Origin: Asticcacaulis sp. AC460
Lineage (GTDB): Bacteria > Pseudomonadota > Alphaproteobacteria > Caulobacterales > Caulobacteraceae
Direction of reading: 5' to 3'
NCBI RefSeq assembly: GCF_000495795.1
Contig: NZ_AWGD01000009.1
Span: 78,810 to 142,809, forward strand
Length of the DNA stretch: 64,000 nt
Each line of letters opens with the position of its first letter. Positions within the stretch are counted from its first letter, which is position 1. Of this stretch, positions 47,442 through 59,405 are shown one piece after another. The notes under the pieces were generated by a model. That model made no database searches and had not been told where the DNA came from. It saw nothing but the letters and a program-made list of their open reading frames with translations. The position numbers were made by a program, and so were the translations under genes.

Positions 47442-48119
47442 ATGAAGGGTAACAAAAACTGGCAATTCATTGCCATCGGCGCCGTTGTCGCCATCCTCGC
47501 CGCTGTGGGCGTCGGCCTGATGCTGAACAGGGGGCATAAGGACGACCCCAAGATGAACGGCGAGTTGCCCAGCCTGAAATATGACGTCAGCGATCCCACG
47601 CCGCAGATGGACCCCAAAAAGCCTTTGCGCTGTTACGTCAACGGCGCCGATGTCGGCGAACTGACGGTCGCGGAATGCGCCCAGAAGAACGGCATCGCCC
47701 AGGGCCAACTGGACGTCGGCGTCGACGACCAGGGCAATATCGCCGCGGCGCCGACCGGTTCGCTGGTCCCTGTGCCGGCCGCACCGACGCAAACCGCGCC
47801 CACCACCCCGACTCCGGTGACTCCGCCGGCGACGCCAACCGTTGTCGAAACCCCGACGGCTCCGGTTGCTGGCGCGACCGCGACCTGCCTGCGCTTCAAT
47901 TCCGGCAGCTGGAACCGCGAAGCCGACAATCTCACCCTGGGCGAGTGCGTCGAGCAGCTTTACGATGGCCGTTGCATGTCGCCGGGCAAGGCGTCCTACG
48001 GCAGCTGGGGCAAGAAAACCCTGCGGCTGGTGCCGAACCGGGTTGAGGTTTCCGACGACAATACCAATTTCCGTACCCTGGTCGACCAGGGCAAGGGCTG
48101 CTCCGTCAAGGCGCAGTGA
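47442..48119 (+). CDS. Membrane-anchored proline/threonine-rich protein of unknown function
   Basis: A 225-residue protein. Residues 9-29 are a membrane helix. A first small domain (about 60-110) has CYVNGADVGELTVAECAQKNGI, and a Pro/Thr linker (about 118-145) connects to a second similar domain with CLRFNSGSWNREADNLTLGECVEQLYDGRC. Both halves share a C...LTxxEC pattern, so the protein looks like an internal duplication with four or more periplasmic cysteines. The ATG at 47442 has AAGG eight bases upstream; GTG at 47436 is an alternative. It precedes a lipoprotein gene with little spacing. Confidence 0.75.
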   Translation: MKGNKNWQFIAIGAVVAILAAVGVGLMLNRGHKDDPKMNGELPSLKYDVSDPTPQMDPKKPLRCYVNGADVGELTVAECAQKNGIAQGQLDVGVDDQGNIAAAPTGSLVPVPAAPTQTAPTTPTPVTPPATPTVVETPTAPVAGATATCLRFNSGSWNREADNLTLGECVEQLYDGRCMSPGKASYGSWGKKTLRLVPNRVEVSDDNTNFRTLVDQGKGCSVKAQ

Positions 48120-48133
48120 AGAAGGATCTACAC

Positions 48134-48619
48134 ATGAAGTGGAAGCTTATGGCCGCCATGGCCTTTGCGGGTACCGCCGCTGTCGGCCTGTCGGGCTGCG
48201 AGAAGCAACTGAAGGCGCCGAACGAGCGCGGCGTCTGTTTTTCGATCGGGCATCCCGCCAGCGGCGAGGTCAAGTTCAACGTCGTCGCCCGTGATGTCGA
48301 ATCGCTGGAAAAATGCGCTGTGCATATCTACACCCTGCATCGGACGCGCCTGGGCACCGGAACGGCCGGCGAATGGACCGAAGGCAGCTACGGCGGCAGT
48401 TTCCTGTGGGCGAATGCCCGCGAAGTGAGATATTCCCAGCGTTATGAGGGGCCGCGTATGCCGTTCCTGGTGCGCGCGCCGGGCAATCGCCTGGTTCAGC
48501 CCGGTTCGATCGTGCAGGAAGAAGACCTGCCCACCGGTCCGATTACGGTGGAAAGGCCGGACTATCTCCCGACAAAACCCGCCGAGCCGGCAAAGCCGGC
48601 CGAGCCCCCCAAGCCCTGA
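48134..48619 (+). CDS. Lipoprotein of unknown function
   Basis: A 161-residue lipoprotein: signal peptide ending at the lipobox LSGC (Cys 24), then a compact domain with RGVCFSIGHPASGEVKFNV and CAVHIYTLHRTR, and a Pro/Lys/Glu-rich tail (PAEPAKPAEPPKP). GAAGGA lies eight bases before the ATG at 48134; an overlapping GTG at 48116 would precede it. It follows the previous exported protein closely and is likely in the same operon. Confidence 0.75.
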   Translation: MKWKLMAAMAFAGTAAVGLSGCEKQLKAPNERGVCFSIGHPASGEVKFNVVARDVESLEKCAVHIYTLHRTRLGTGTAGEWTEGSYGGSFLWANAREVRYSQRYEGPRMPFLVRAPGNRLVQPGSIVQEEDLPTGPITVERPDYLPTKPAEPAKPAEPPKP

Positions 48620-48628
48620 TCGACGACG

Positions 48629-48655
48629 ACAGGCCCGTGAATTCGCGGGCCTGTT
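48629..48655 (+). terminator. Terminator-like hairpin after the lipoprotein gene
   Basis: ACAGGCCCG and CGGGCCTGT form a 9-bp stem. The following bases, TTGACATTATT, contain the start of what may be the ssb promoter, so the two elements abut. Confidence 0.6.
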
Positions 48656-48665
48656 GACATTATTG

Positions 48666-48680
48666 GAACATAATGAGAAC
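48666..48680 (-). promoter_or_regulatory. LexA (SOS) box upstream of ssb
   Basis: GAACATAATGAGAAC read on the minus strand is GTTC-N7-GTTC, a perfect match to the alphaproteobacterial LexA operator. A TTGACA (48654-48659) lies just upstream and could be the -35 element, so LexA would cover the promoter. Confidence 0.75.
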
Positions 48681-48835
48681 ATAAATTGTAAAGAGCTGTT
48701 AACACCTGCCCGCGTGCCGGCCGTAAAGCTTGGCTTGGGCGGTAGAAGTCTTTAATGTTCCCTTCAATGAGTCGTTGCCGCTCCGCCGCAAGAAGCGCGG
48801 AAATCGTGCGGTAGAGAGAAGAAAGCGAAAATCCC

Positions 48836-49345
48836 ATGGCAGGCAGTGTCAACAAGGTCATCCTTATCGGTAATCTCGGCAAGGATCCGGAAATCCGTAC
48901 CCTCAATTCGGGCGACCGCGTCGCCAATCTGACCGTTGCGACCTCGGAACAGTGGCGCGACAAGATGAGCGGCGAACGCAAGGAAAAAACCGAGTGGCAC
49001 CGGGTTGTCATTTTCAATGACAACCTCGCCAAGATCGCCGAACAGTATCTGCGCAAGGGCTCTACCGTCTACCTGGAAGGCAGCCTGCAGACCCGCAAGT
49101 GGACAGACCAGAGCGGCGTCGAAAAGTACTCGACCGAGGTGGTGCTGCAGAAGTTCCGTGGTGAACTGACCCTGCTGGGCGGTCGTGGCGACGGCGGTGG
49201 CCGCAGCGAGAACAGCGGCGGTGGCGGCGGCTACAACGACTACGAAGACAATGGCTACGGCGGTCCGCCGGCTTCCGCAGGCCAACGCGCCCCGGCCTCC
49301 GGCCCGGCGCAGAATTTCGATCTGGACGACGAGATTCCGTTCTAA
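48836..49345 (+). CDS. ssb: Single-stranded DNA-binding protein
   Basis: A 169-residue SSB. The N-terminal OB fold is complete ([29 protein letters not shown]). A glycine-rich linker follows, and the C-terminal acidic tail DLDDEIPF ends in the family interaction motif. SOS control is supported by the LexA box about 160 bp upstream. It lies ahead of gyrA in the same direction. Confidence 0.97.
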   Translation: MAGSVNKVILIGNLGKDPEIRTLNSGDRVANLTVATSEQWRDKMSGERKEKTEWHRVVIFNDNLAKIAEQYLRKGSTVYLEGSLQTRKWTDQSGVEKYSTEVVLQKFRGELTLLGGRGDGGGRSENSGGGGGYNDYEDNGYGGPPASAGQRAPASGPAQNFDLDDEIPF

Positions 49346-49429
49346 TAGATCAGTCATAACCCAGAGTAATCCGTGGAGGCGGACGGTACGACGCCGTCCG
49401 TTTCTCCACAAACCCAAGACAGTGACTAA

Positions 49430-52237
<2,808 letters not shown>

Positions 52238-52258
52238 AACCCAACACAGGGGCGGCGC

Positions 52259-52738
52259 ATGCGGATCGGACTTTATCCGGGAACCTTTGACCCGATCACC
52301 AACGGCCATACCGATATTATCGGCCGGGCGGTGAAACTGGTCGATAAGCTGGTCATCGGCGTGGCGTGTAATCCCGGCAAGGGACCGACCTTCAGCCTGG
52401 ATGAACGGGTCGAGATGATTGTCGAACAGACGGCACATCTCGGCAATATCGAGGTGCGGCCGTTTTCCAGCCTGTTGATGCACTTTGCCGAAGAGATCGG
52501 CGCCTCGGTGATTATTCGGGGCCTGCGCGCCGTTGCCGACTTCGAATATGAGTTCCAGATGACGGCGATGAACCAGCAGTTGAACCGCGATATCGAGACG
52601 GTTTTTCTGATGGCCGACCCCCGTCATCAGGCTATTGCGTCACGCCTGGTCAAAGAAATAGCTCAATTAGGGGGCAGTATCCGTCCCTTCGTGGCGGAAA
52701 GTGTTGAAAAACGCCTCCTCGCCAAGGTAAGAAGCTAG
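52259..52738 (+). CDS. coaD: Phosphopantetheine adenylyltransferase
   Basis: A 159-residue enzyme of coenzyme A biosynthesis transferring AMP from ATP to 4'-phosphopantetheine. It shows the nucleotidyltransferase motif GLYPGTFDPITNGHTDIIGRA, the RGLRAVADFEYEFQM segment and the C-terminal SSRLVKEIA-type sequence (here SRLVKEIAQLGG). It lies 21 bp after gyrA, with GGGGCGG upstream as a weak ribosome-binding site. Confidence 0.96.
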   Translation: MRIGLYPGTFDPITNGHTDIIGRAVKLVDKLVIGVACNPGKGPTFSLDERVEMIVEQTAHLGNIEVRPFSSLLMHFAEEIGASVIIRGLRAVADFEYEFQMTAMNQQLNRDIETVFLMADPRHQAIASRLVKEIAQLGGSIRPFVAESVEKRLLAKVRS

Positions 52739-52763
52739 TCGAACAGTCACAGCGGGACGAAAT

Positions 52764-53633
52764 ATGTCAGTTTTGAAAAAGGCGCTCTTGGTGGGGGCGG
52801 CGGCCTTTGCGGCTCTTGCTGGTACAGTAGGCGCCCAGACCCTGGAACCGGGCTACCGGAATCTGGACGCTGAGAACACGCTGGTCATCGATACGACCAA
52901 GGGCCGTGTCGTCGTTGAAATGTCGCCGCAACTGGCGCCGGGCCATGTCGAGCGCATGAAGACCCTGACCCGTCAGCATTTTTATGACGGGCTGATCTTC
53001 CATCGCGTCATGGAAGACTTCATGGCCCAGACCGGGGACCCGCAGGGTACCGGCCAGGGCGGTTCGGAACTGCCGGACCTGACGGCCGAATTCACCACCC
53101 GCCGCAATAGCGCTTTCCCGCTGGTGGTTGCGGCGACTCCGGTCGGTTCCCAGGTCGGTTTTGTCGGCGCCATGCCGGTCAAGTCCCAGGTCAACGAACT
53201 GATGGCCATGTCCGCCGACGGCAAGGTCAATGCCTGGGGTCTGTTCTGCCAGGGCGCTCTGGGCATGGCGCGCGACTCGCAGCCCAACTCCGCCAACAGC
53301 CAGTTCTTCCTGATGCGCGGCACAAGTTCTTTCCTTGAAACCCGCTATACGGCGCTGGGTACCGTCGTGTCCGGCCTGGATGTGGTGCGCAAGCTGAAGA
53401 TCGGTGAGCCGCCGGTCAATCCGGACAAGATGATTACGGTCCGTATCCTGGCCGATATTCCGCAGGCCGAACGCCCCCAGCTCATCATCATGGATACCAA
53501 TTCACCTCAGTTCAAAACCATGCTGGACGGCGTCCTGAAGGAAAAGGGCGACGGCTTCTCGGTGTGTGACGTGACGGTACCGGTCAAGGACCTTGCGCCG
53601 CCGCCGGCCGCTGCTCCCGTAGCGTCCAACTAA
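52764..53633 (+). CDS. Exported cyclophilin-type peptidyl-prolyl isomerase
   Basis: A 289-residue periplasmic rotamase. A signal peptide (residues 1-24, ending VGA) is followed by a cyclophilin domain with the active-site motifs FYDGLIFHRVMEDFMAQTGDPQGTG and NSANSQFFLM. A C-terminal extension of about 80 residues (after residue 205) includes a Cys near the end. Several prolines end the protein. It is directly after coaD, with a terminator after the stop. Confidence 0.93.
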   Translation: MSVLKKALLVGAAAFAALAGTVGAQTLEPGYRNLDAENTLVIDTTKGRVVVEMSPQLAPGHVERMKTLTRQHFYDGLIFHRVMEDFMAQTGDPQGTGQGGSELPDLTAEFTTRRNSAFPLVVAATPVGSQVGFVGAMPVKSQVNELMAMSADGKVNAWGLFCQGALGMARDSQPNSANSQFFLMRGTSSFLETRYTALGTVVSGLDVVRKLKIGEPPVNPDKMITVRILADIPQAERPQLIIMDTNSPQFKTMLDGVLKEKGDGFSVCDVTVPVKDLAPPPAAAPVASN

Positions 53634-53640
53634 GACTTAG

Positions 53641-53666
53641 AAGGCGGGCCGACGGTCCGCCTTTTT
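53641..53666 (+). terminator. Intrinsic terminator after the cyclophilin gene
   Basis: AAGGCGG and CCGCCTT form the stem with loop GCCGACGGT, followed by TTTTT. Confidence 0.88.
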
Positions 53667-53767
53667 CATGCCAGTTACCTCCTGGGCGAAGCGCTTTAAT
53701 CCCTGTGCGCATTATGTGTCGGCAGGCACGCGTTGACGCTGTCCATCTGACTTATCTGGCTTATCTG

Positions 53768-54092
53768 GTGCGCCCCGAAGGCGCGGTTAAACACGTGGGT
53801 GCAAGTCCCACCCGGGCAATGGTCGGTTGGCCCGGAAGCTGACAGGCGGTTTTGTTGGGTAACCGGCATGACTGAAGCCCTGTGACAAAGGTCTCTTATG
53901 GAGATTTAGCGAAAGATGGGCTGTAGTGTGAGTGAAGTCTGAGCAGGCCTCGAAAGGGAAGTCGTGGACTGCGCCTCAGAGGAAATCAGTCGGAAAGCCG
54001 GATGCGGGAAAGCCGCACGTCCGGTTTGATGAGCGGGGAAGGGAAACGGAACCATGAGACACCCTCCAAGCCGCGCCTTTCCTCGACTCTAC
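53768..54092 (+). mobile_element. Group II intron ribozyme without intron-encoded protein (probable remnant)
   Basis: Starts with GTGCG, the conserved group II 5' end, and reaches a domain V-like hairpin at 53995-54027: AAGCCGGATGCGG, GAAA and GCCGCACGTCCGGTTT, with the AGC triad and the CG/AC bulge. A domain VI-like stem and a CTAC end follow at about 54092. No reverse-transcriptase ORF is present. The 5' part is only about 226 nt before domain V, short for domains I-III, and domain V is one base shorter than the usual 34. Probably an internally deleted, inactive copy. The 3' end is approximate. Confidence 0.7.
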
Positions 54093-54152
54093 TGGACAAC
54101 CCTTCTTACGTCGCTTTGGACAGACTCAGACCTTTCCGCTACACTCTCAGCC

Positions 54153-54350
54153 ATGTCCGAAATCTACCTCGAACTCCTCCGCAACGGTAATTTCCTCAAG
54201 TGCACGGCCATCGATGCGGCCACCGGTGAGGAAGCCATGGCCATAGGTCCGCTCAACGACCCCGAAGGTGTCAAACGCCTGGCCGTGCAGAAGCTGAAGA
54301 ACAAGCTGGCCGCCCGTAAGCCGCCGCCGAAACCCGGCATCACGGTCTAA
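54153..54350 (+). CDS. Small conserved protein resembling DUF6898
   Basis: A 65-residue protein: SEIYLELLRNGNFLKCTAIDAATGEEAMAIGP followed by VKRLAVQKLKNKLAARK. Short proteins of this type with the same EVYVE.../CTAIDAATGEEA pattern are, from memory, annotated DUF6898 in alphaproteobacteria; function unknown. The true start is ATG 54153; an upstream in-frame extension runs into intron DNA. The intron ends about 60 bp upstream, so the intron interrupts the promoter region rather than the gene. Confidence 0.8.
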   Translation: MSEIYLELLRNGNFLKCTAIDAATGEEAMAIGPLNDPEGVKRLAVQKLKNKLAARKPPPKPGITV

Positions 54351-54414
54351 AACGCGAATCCACTTCCGCTTTTAACCACATCGACATATGCTCACCTACC
54401 GCTGGGGAGGCGTC

Positions 54415-54879
54415 ATGTCGGAAGCGTTTCATATCGCTGAATACACCAAACTGAAGGAAGAGATTCTGCTCAAGATGAAGCAGGTCGACGACTCTTTCCG
54501 GTTCATGCTCATAGCTGTGGCCGCGACCATGACCTGGGTGGTGTCCAACTATAAGACCTTCAATGACGGTCTCTATCTCATCCTGTTTTTCGTGCCGCTG
54601 TTCATCTCGGTTTCCTTCACCCTCTATATCATCGGGTTGAACAAGTCGGTGCTGTGGCGCACGGCCTATATCCGCGAACTGGAACGGCGCTATGGCGATG
54701 AGGGGCATGGCTGGGAAAGCAGCCCGCAGCACCAACGCTTTGCGATCAAGCGCACCAGCTACGCCACGGCGCGCGGGCTGATCTACTCGCTCAACGTTAT
54801 CGCCTTGCTGTTTGCAAGCTATATGCTTATCCAAAACACGACCGTGGTCGAGCAGGTGAGGGCGCTGGCCGGCCTCTAA
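54415..54879 (+). CDS. Three-helix membrane protein of unknown function
   Basis: A 154-residue protein. A charged N-terminal helix (about residues 1-27, TKLKEEILLKMKQVDD) leads to three hydrophobic helices: two close together (FRFMLIAVAATMTWVVS and LYLILFFVPLFISVSFTLYII) and one near the C-terminus (GLIYSLNVIALLFASYMLI). GGGGAGG lies four bases before the ATG at 54415, which decides the start. It overlaps the convergent gene by 4 bp. I do not recognise the family. Confidence 0.75.
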   Translation: MSEAFHIAEYTKLKEEILLKMKQVDDSFRFMLIAVAATMTWVVSNYKTFNDGLYLILFFVPLFISVSFTLYIIGLNKSVLWRTAYIRELERRYGDEGHGWESSPQHQRFAIKRTSYATARGLIYSLNVIALLFASYMLIQNTTVVEQVRALAGL

Positions 54880-55331
54880 CTCCCGGCGTGGTGCGCCAGG
54901 AACTTCTTGCCATGGGTCAGCGCGCTTTGCAGCGTATCGTGGCTCACACCGGCCGTGGTGGCATTGGGTGAAATTCCGGTACACAGGGTCTCGACAATAG
55001 CCACGCCGATGCCTGACGCGACCTGCGGTGCCTGATCTTCGACGATGGTCTGCAATACCGCGCCGGTTTCATCCAGAAAGGTCTGCTTCGTGGTCCACAT
55101 GCTGCTGGCGTTGCAGTCGGCCTTCACCCGCGCCAGAAGGTAGATGTTGCGACCGCCATCCTTGCGAATCGCAAACAGCACATCGCCCTCGGCGATATCG
55201 CCGTTCTGCGTCACTGTCGCCTGGTCGAGGAATATGATGCGGTCTGTTGACGCATCGACCGCCTGGAACGGCGCGGCCACCGCTGGCGCAGCGGCCAGAC
55301 CCACACCCAAAGCCAGCAGAAATGTACGCAT
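54876..55331 (-). CDS. Exported protein of unknown function
   Basis: A 151-residue periplasmic protein with a signal peptide ending near residue 19 (AAPAVAA). The mature part has FLDQATVTQNGDIAEGDVLFAI and ADCNASSMWTTKQTF, a pattern reminiscent of small surface-adhesin E-like proteins, with two cysteines that may form a disulfide. It stands between a convergent membrane gene and the divergent glyA. No functional claim can be made. Confidence 0.7.
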   Translation of the reverse strand: MRTFLLALGVGLAAAPAVAAPFQAVDASTDRIIFLDQATVTQNGDIAEGDVLFAIRKDGGRNIYLLARVKADCNASSMWTTKQTFLDETGAVLQTIVEDQAPQVASGIGVAIVETLCTGISPNATTAGVSHDTLQSALTHGKKFLAHHAGS

Positions 55332-55428
55332 AACCCCATCCTCCCTGTAAGTCGCTTGCCCTCACGGCCCTGAAAGCGTAAACGCTGCCACATCTCCCGA
55401 TCCTTTTCCAGTTACAGGACTTGTCATC

Positions 55429-56733
<1,305 letters not shown>

Positions 56734-56756
56734 TCCTAAAAGGATTTCCGACATGA

Positions 56757-56784
56757 AGCCCTCGCTCCGGCGGGGGCTTTTTGT
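56757..56784 (+). terminator. Intrinsic terminator, glyA
   Basis: AGCCCTCGC and GCGGGGGCT pair (with one G-T) around TCCG, followed by TTTTTG. Confidence 0.88.
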
Positions 56785-56850
56785 TGCCGCTTGACTCCAC
56801 GTAAAAGAACTTTATAAATTAAAGTACTTTCTAACAATGGAGATTGAGTC

Positions 56851-57252
56851 GTGCTTTCACTTGCTGCCGCCGCCCTTATGTTCGCCGCCCAACCGGGCAC
56901 GGTTACCGTCCAGTTCACCAGCCTGACGCCCGACAAGGGCACGGTCATGGTCCAACTCTGCGAAGCCGCCGAGTTCTCGACCTTTACCTGCCGCCGCCGC
57001 CAGGGAATCGCCGTCAAAGGCAACACCGTCACGGCGACCTTCGATAATATTCCGGCCGGCCGCTACGCCGTCACCGCCTTCCAGGACGAGAACAATGACG
57101 GCCGCCTGGCGCGCAACCTGATGGGCGTGCCGACCGAACCCTGGGCCTTTTCGGGCAAGCCGGAATTTCTGATGGGCCCGCCCAGCTTCGACTCGGTCGC
57201 CATCGATGTGCCTGCGACCGGCAAGTCCCTGTCGCTGAAGATGCAGAAATAA
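56851..57252 (+). CDS. DUF2141 family exported protein
   Basis: A 133-residue protein with a short N-terminal hydrophobic segment and a beta-rich domain having GTVTVQFTSLTPDKGTVMVQL, AVKGNTVTATFDNIPAGRYAVTAFQDENNDGRL, typical of DUF2141. Function unknown; members are periplasmic. It starts with GTG at 56851, with TGGAG upstream. It is followed 2 bp later by a frameshifted membrane-protein gene and is probably co-transcribed with it. Confidence 0.82.
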   Translation: MLSLAAAALMFAAQPGTVTVQFTSLTPDKGTVMVQLCEAAEFSTFTCRRRQGIAVKGNTVTATFDNIPAGRYAVTAFQDENNDGRLARNLMGVPTEPWAFSGKPEFLMGPPSFDSVAIDVPATGKSLSLKMQK

Positions 57253-57254
57253 CC

Positions 57255-57786
57255 ATGAGCAACGTCTCGATCATCGGCTGGGCTCACACCCTGCTGACCG
57301 TACTTGCCCTGGTCTGCGCCATCGTCATCATGGTGACGCGCAAGGGCACGGCCCGCCACCGCCTGCTGGGCGACATCTACGCCATAAGCCTGTTCGTCGG
57401 CAGCGCGCTCAGCCTGACCATCTACCGCACCGGCGCCCTTTTTCTTCCCGCATGTGCTGGCGATCGCGACCATGGTCTTCATCGCCATCGGCTGGGCGGC
57501 CGGCCGGTTTCATCAGCCGAAATGGCTGTGGAAGCCCATCCATCTGACCTGCATGCTGCTCAGCCTGTACATGATTATCGGCGGCGGCATCAACGAAGCC
57601 TTCCTTCGCGTCGCCTGGCTTCGCGAACACGGAAAAGCGATATGGATAGGCCAGGCTCACGCCTTTACCTTGCTGGGATTTGTGCTACTGATCCTCCTCC
57701 TAAATTTCGTGCAGTTGTATCAGTTCGTGCGCGCGAGGTTCATTAAAAAGGATAAGGATGCGCTGCCCGTTCTGCGGAAATCTTGA
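57255..57786 (+). pseudogene. DUF2306-like membrane protein gene with +1 frameshift
   Basis: Two reading frames cover one protein. From ATG 57255 the first gives GWAHTLLTVLALVCAIVIMVTRKGTARHRLLGDIYAIS to residue 61 (TIYRTGA); the rest appears in the +1 frame from about 57439 (FFFPHVLAIATMVFIAIGWAAGR...). One extra C at 57438, in GGCGCCCTTTTTCTTCCC, explains the shift. Corrected, the product would have about 176 residues and five or so helices. It could be a real loss, a sequencing error in the homopolymer context, or a recoding site. The end overlaps nrdR by 29 bp. The family name is by recollection. Confidence 0.72.
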
Positions 57787-58324
57787 AACCCAGGTGAAGG
57801 ATTCGCGCCCGTCGGAAGACGGGGCGGCGATCCGCCGGCGGCGGTCGTGCTCGGAGTGCGGCGGCCGCTTCACCACGTTCGAGCGGGTGCAATTGCGCGA
57901 CCTGATGATCGTCAAACGGTCTGGCCGGCGCACACCCTTCGACCGCGCCAAGCTGGAACGCTCGGTCGCCATCGCCCTGCGGAAACGCCCCGTCGACCAG
58001 GATCGGATCGATCGCATGGTGTCGGGCATCGTCCGTCAGCTCGAAAGCATGGGCGAGACCGACATCCCTTCCGAAGCCGTCGGCGGCCTGGTCATGGAAG
58101 CCCTGCGCAGCCTCGATGTCGTGGCCTATGTCCGCTACGCCTCGGTCTATCGCGACTTCCGCGAAACGTCCGACTTCGCCAAGTTCCTCGGTGATGAAGG
58201 CCTGAACCATAACAACGGCGCGCCCCCCAAGGCGACCCCTGTGCCGCGGACCGAGGCCAAGGATCCGCCAGACATCAAACGTGGACTGGGTGAGCAGGAC
58301 CTCTCGCCGAGTGACGACGCTTAA
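57758..58324 (+). CDS. nrdR: Transcriptional repressor NrdR
   Basis: A 188-residue regulator of ribonucleotide reductase genes. The zinc ribbon uses C3, C6, C31 and C34 ([16 protein letters not shown]). An ATP-cone domain follows (about residues 49-139: [25 protein letters not shown]). Nucleotide binding sets its DNA binding. About 35 unstructured C-terminal residues (after 150) extend beyond the usual length. It heads the riboflavin operon in the order usual for alphaproteobacteria; the ribD-like gene starts at the next base after its stop. Confidence 0.95.
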   Translation: MRCPFCGNLETQVKDSRPSEDGAAIRRRRSCSECGGRFTTFERVQLRDLMIVKRSGRRTPFDRAKLERSVAIALRKRPVDQDRIDRMVSGIVRQLESMGETDIPSEAVGGLVMEALRSLDVVAYVRYASVYRDFRETSDFAKFLGDEGLNHNNGAPPKATPVPRTEAKDPPDIKRGLGEQDLSPSDDA

Positions 58325-58972
58325 GTGAGACCGCAGGTAACCCTAAAACTGGCCACGACTCTCGACGGCCGCATTGCCACCGCTTCGGGCGAAAGCCGCT
58401 GGATCACCGGCGAAGAAGCGCGCCGCTGTGTCCACGAACTGCGCGCCGGCCATGATGCCGTCCTGGTCGGCATTGAGACGGCCATCAAGGACGATCCGGA
58501 ACTGACTGTGCGTCTGCATGGCTACGAAGGCTATCAGCCGACGCGGGTCGTGCTCGATTCGAAAGGCCGCCTGCCGCTGCACGCCAAGATGGTTCAGACG
58601 GCGCGGATCATTCCGACCTATGTCGTCACCACAGGTGAGCTTTCCGGTGAGATGCTGGCGGCCCAGGTCAAGGCTATCAAGGTGCCGTCGAAACACCAAC
58701 GCGTGGACTTGGATGCGGCGCTGGCAGCCCTGTCCAAGGTCGGCATCGAACGTCTGTTTGTCGAAGGCGGCGGCGTTGTGGCGACGGCTTTTCTGCGCGC
58801 TGGCTATGTCGACCGACTTGAATGGTTCCGCTCCAGTACCATCTTGGGCGGAGACGGACGACCGGTGATCGGGCATCTCAATCTGGACCGGCTGGACCAG
58901 ATGTTCCGCTTTACCCGGCTGGGCGTCCAGGCGGTCGGCGACGACCTCTGGGAAAGTTACGAACTGGCATGA
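58325..58972 (+). CDS. ribD: Riboflavin biosynthesis reductase domain protein (RibD C-terminal half)
   Basis: A 215-residue single-domain reductase of the 5-amino-6-ribosylamino-pyrimidinedione (pyrimidine) step. The RibD C-terminal core is present: VTLKLATTLDGRIATASGESRWITGEEARR, DAVLVGIETAIKDDP and LFVEGGGVVATAFL. The N-terminal deaminase domain with its zinc motif HAE...PCxxxxxxxxC is absent, and the upstream sequence is nrdR, so nothing was trimmed. GTG 58325 immediately follows the nrdR stop. The deaminase must be encoded elsewhere. Confidence 0.85.
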   Translation: MRPQVTLKLATTLDGRIATASGESRWITGEEARRCVHELRAGHDAVLVGIETAIKDDPELTVRLHGYEGYQPTRVVLDSKGRLPLHAKMVQTARIIPTYVVTTGELSGEMLAAQVKAIKVPSKHQRVDLDAALAALSKVGIERLFVEGGGVVATAFLRAGYVDRLEWFRSSTILGGDGRPVIGHLNLDRLDQMFRFTRLGVQAVGDDLWESYELA

Positions 58973-59382
58973 CGGTGGATCAGGATCTTTGGCGCTATTC
59001 CGTCAGGTTGCTTATCCGCCACCCCACGATCGATCCCGAGGCGATTTCTTCGGCCTTGAGCCTGGCCCCATCCAGATCGTGGCGGGTCGGGACGCCCCGG
59101 ATGGGGCCAAAAGGCGACCCTTTGCCGGGAGTGTATCGCGACACAGTTTGGTCTTGGCGGACGAAGCGTGAAGATCGTGAGTTTGTGGCGTCTCTCCGCG
59201 AGATGTTGATCGTATTAGAGCCCCAGAGCGAGTTCCTTGACATGCTTATCTTATCGGGTGGCAGGGTGAGTTTGGTTCTTGATCTGTCGGGCCTGCACAA
59301 TACCGGTGACGTATTGAAAGCGGATGACTTGCAACGCCTGGCAAGACTCAATATCGAATTTAGTATCGAAGTCTTTCCCTGA
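58969..59382 (+). CDS. DUF4279-like protein in the riboflavin operon
   Basis: A 137-residue soluble protein. WRYSVRLLIRHPTIDPEAISSALSLAPSRSWRVGTPRMGPKG fits the DUF4279 opening (strand, helix, GxPR) and the rest has a strand-rich pattern (GGRVSLVLDLSG). DUF4279 proteins occur widely and include candidate immunity proteins, but the function is unknown. The ATG 58969 overlaps the ribD stop (ATGA), so translation is coupled, and ribE follows 23 bp later. Its place inside a vitamin operon is unexpected. Confidence 0.75.
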   Translation: MTVDQDLWRYSVRLLIRHPTIDPEAISSALSLAPSRSWRVGTPRMGPKGDPLPGVYRDTVWSWRTKREDREFVASLREMLIVLEPQSEFLDMLILSGGRVSLVLDLSGLHNTGDVLKADDLQRLARLNIEFSIEVFP

Positions 59383-59405
59383 CTTCGGCAAAAAGGACGG
59401 AAGAC

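Noticed and set aside
53768..54092. Cobalamin-type or other riboswitch upstream of the small gene at 54153
   Set aside because: The GTGCG start, the domain V hairpin with an AGC triad and the terminal CTAC fit a group II intron far better, and no riboswitch core was found.
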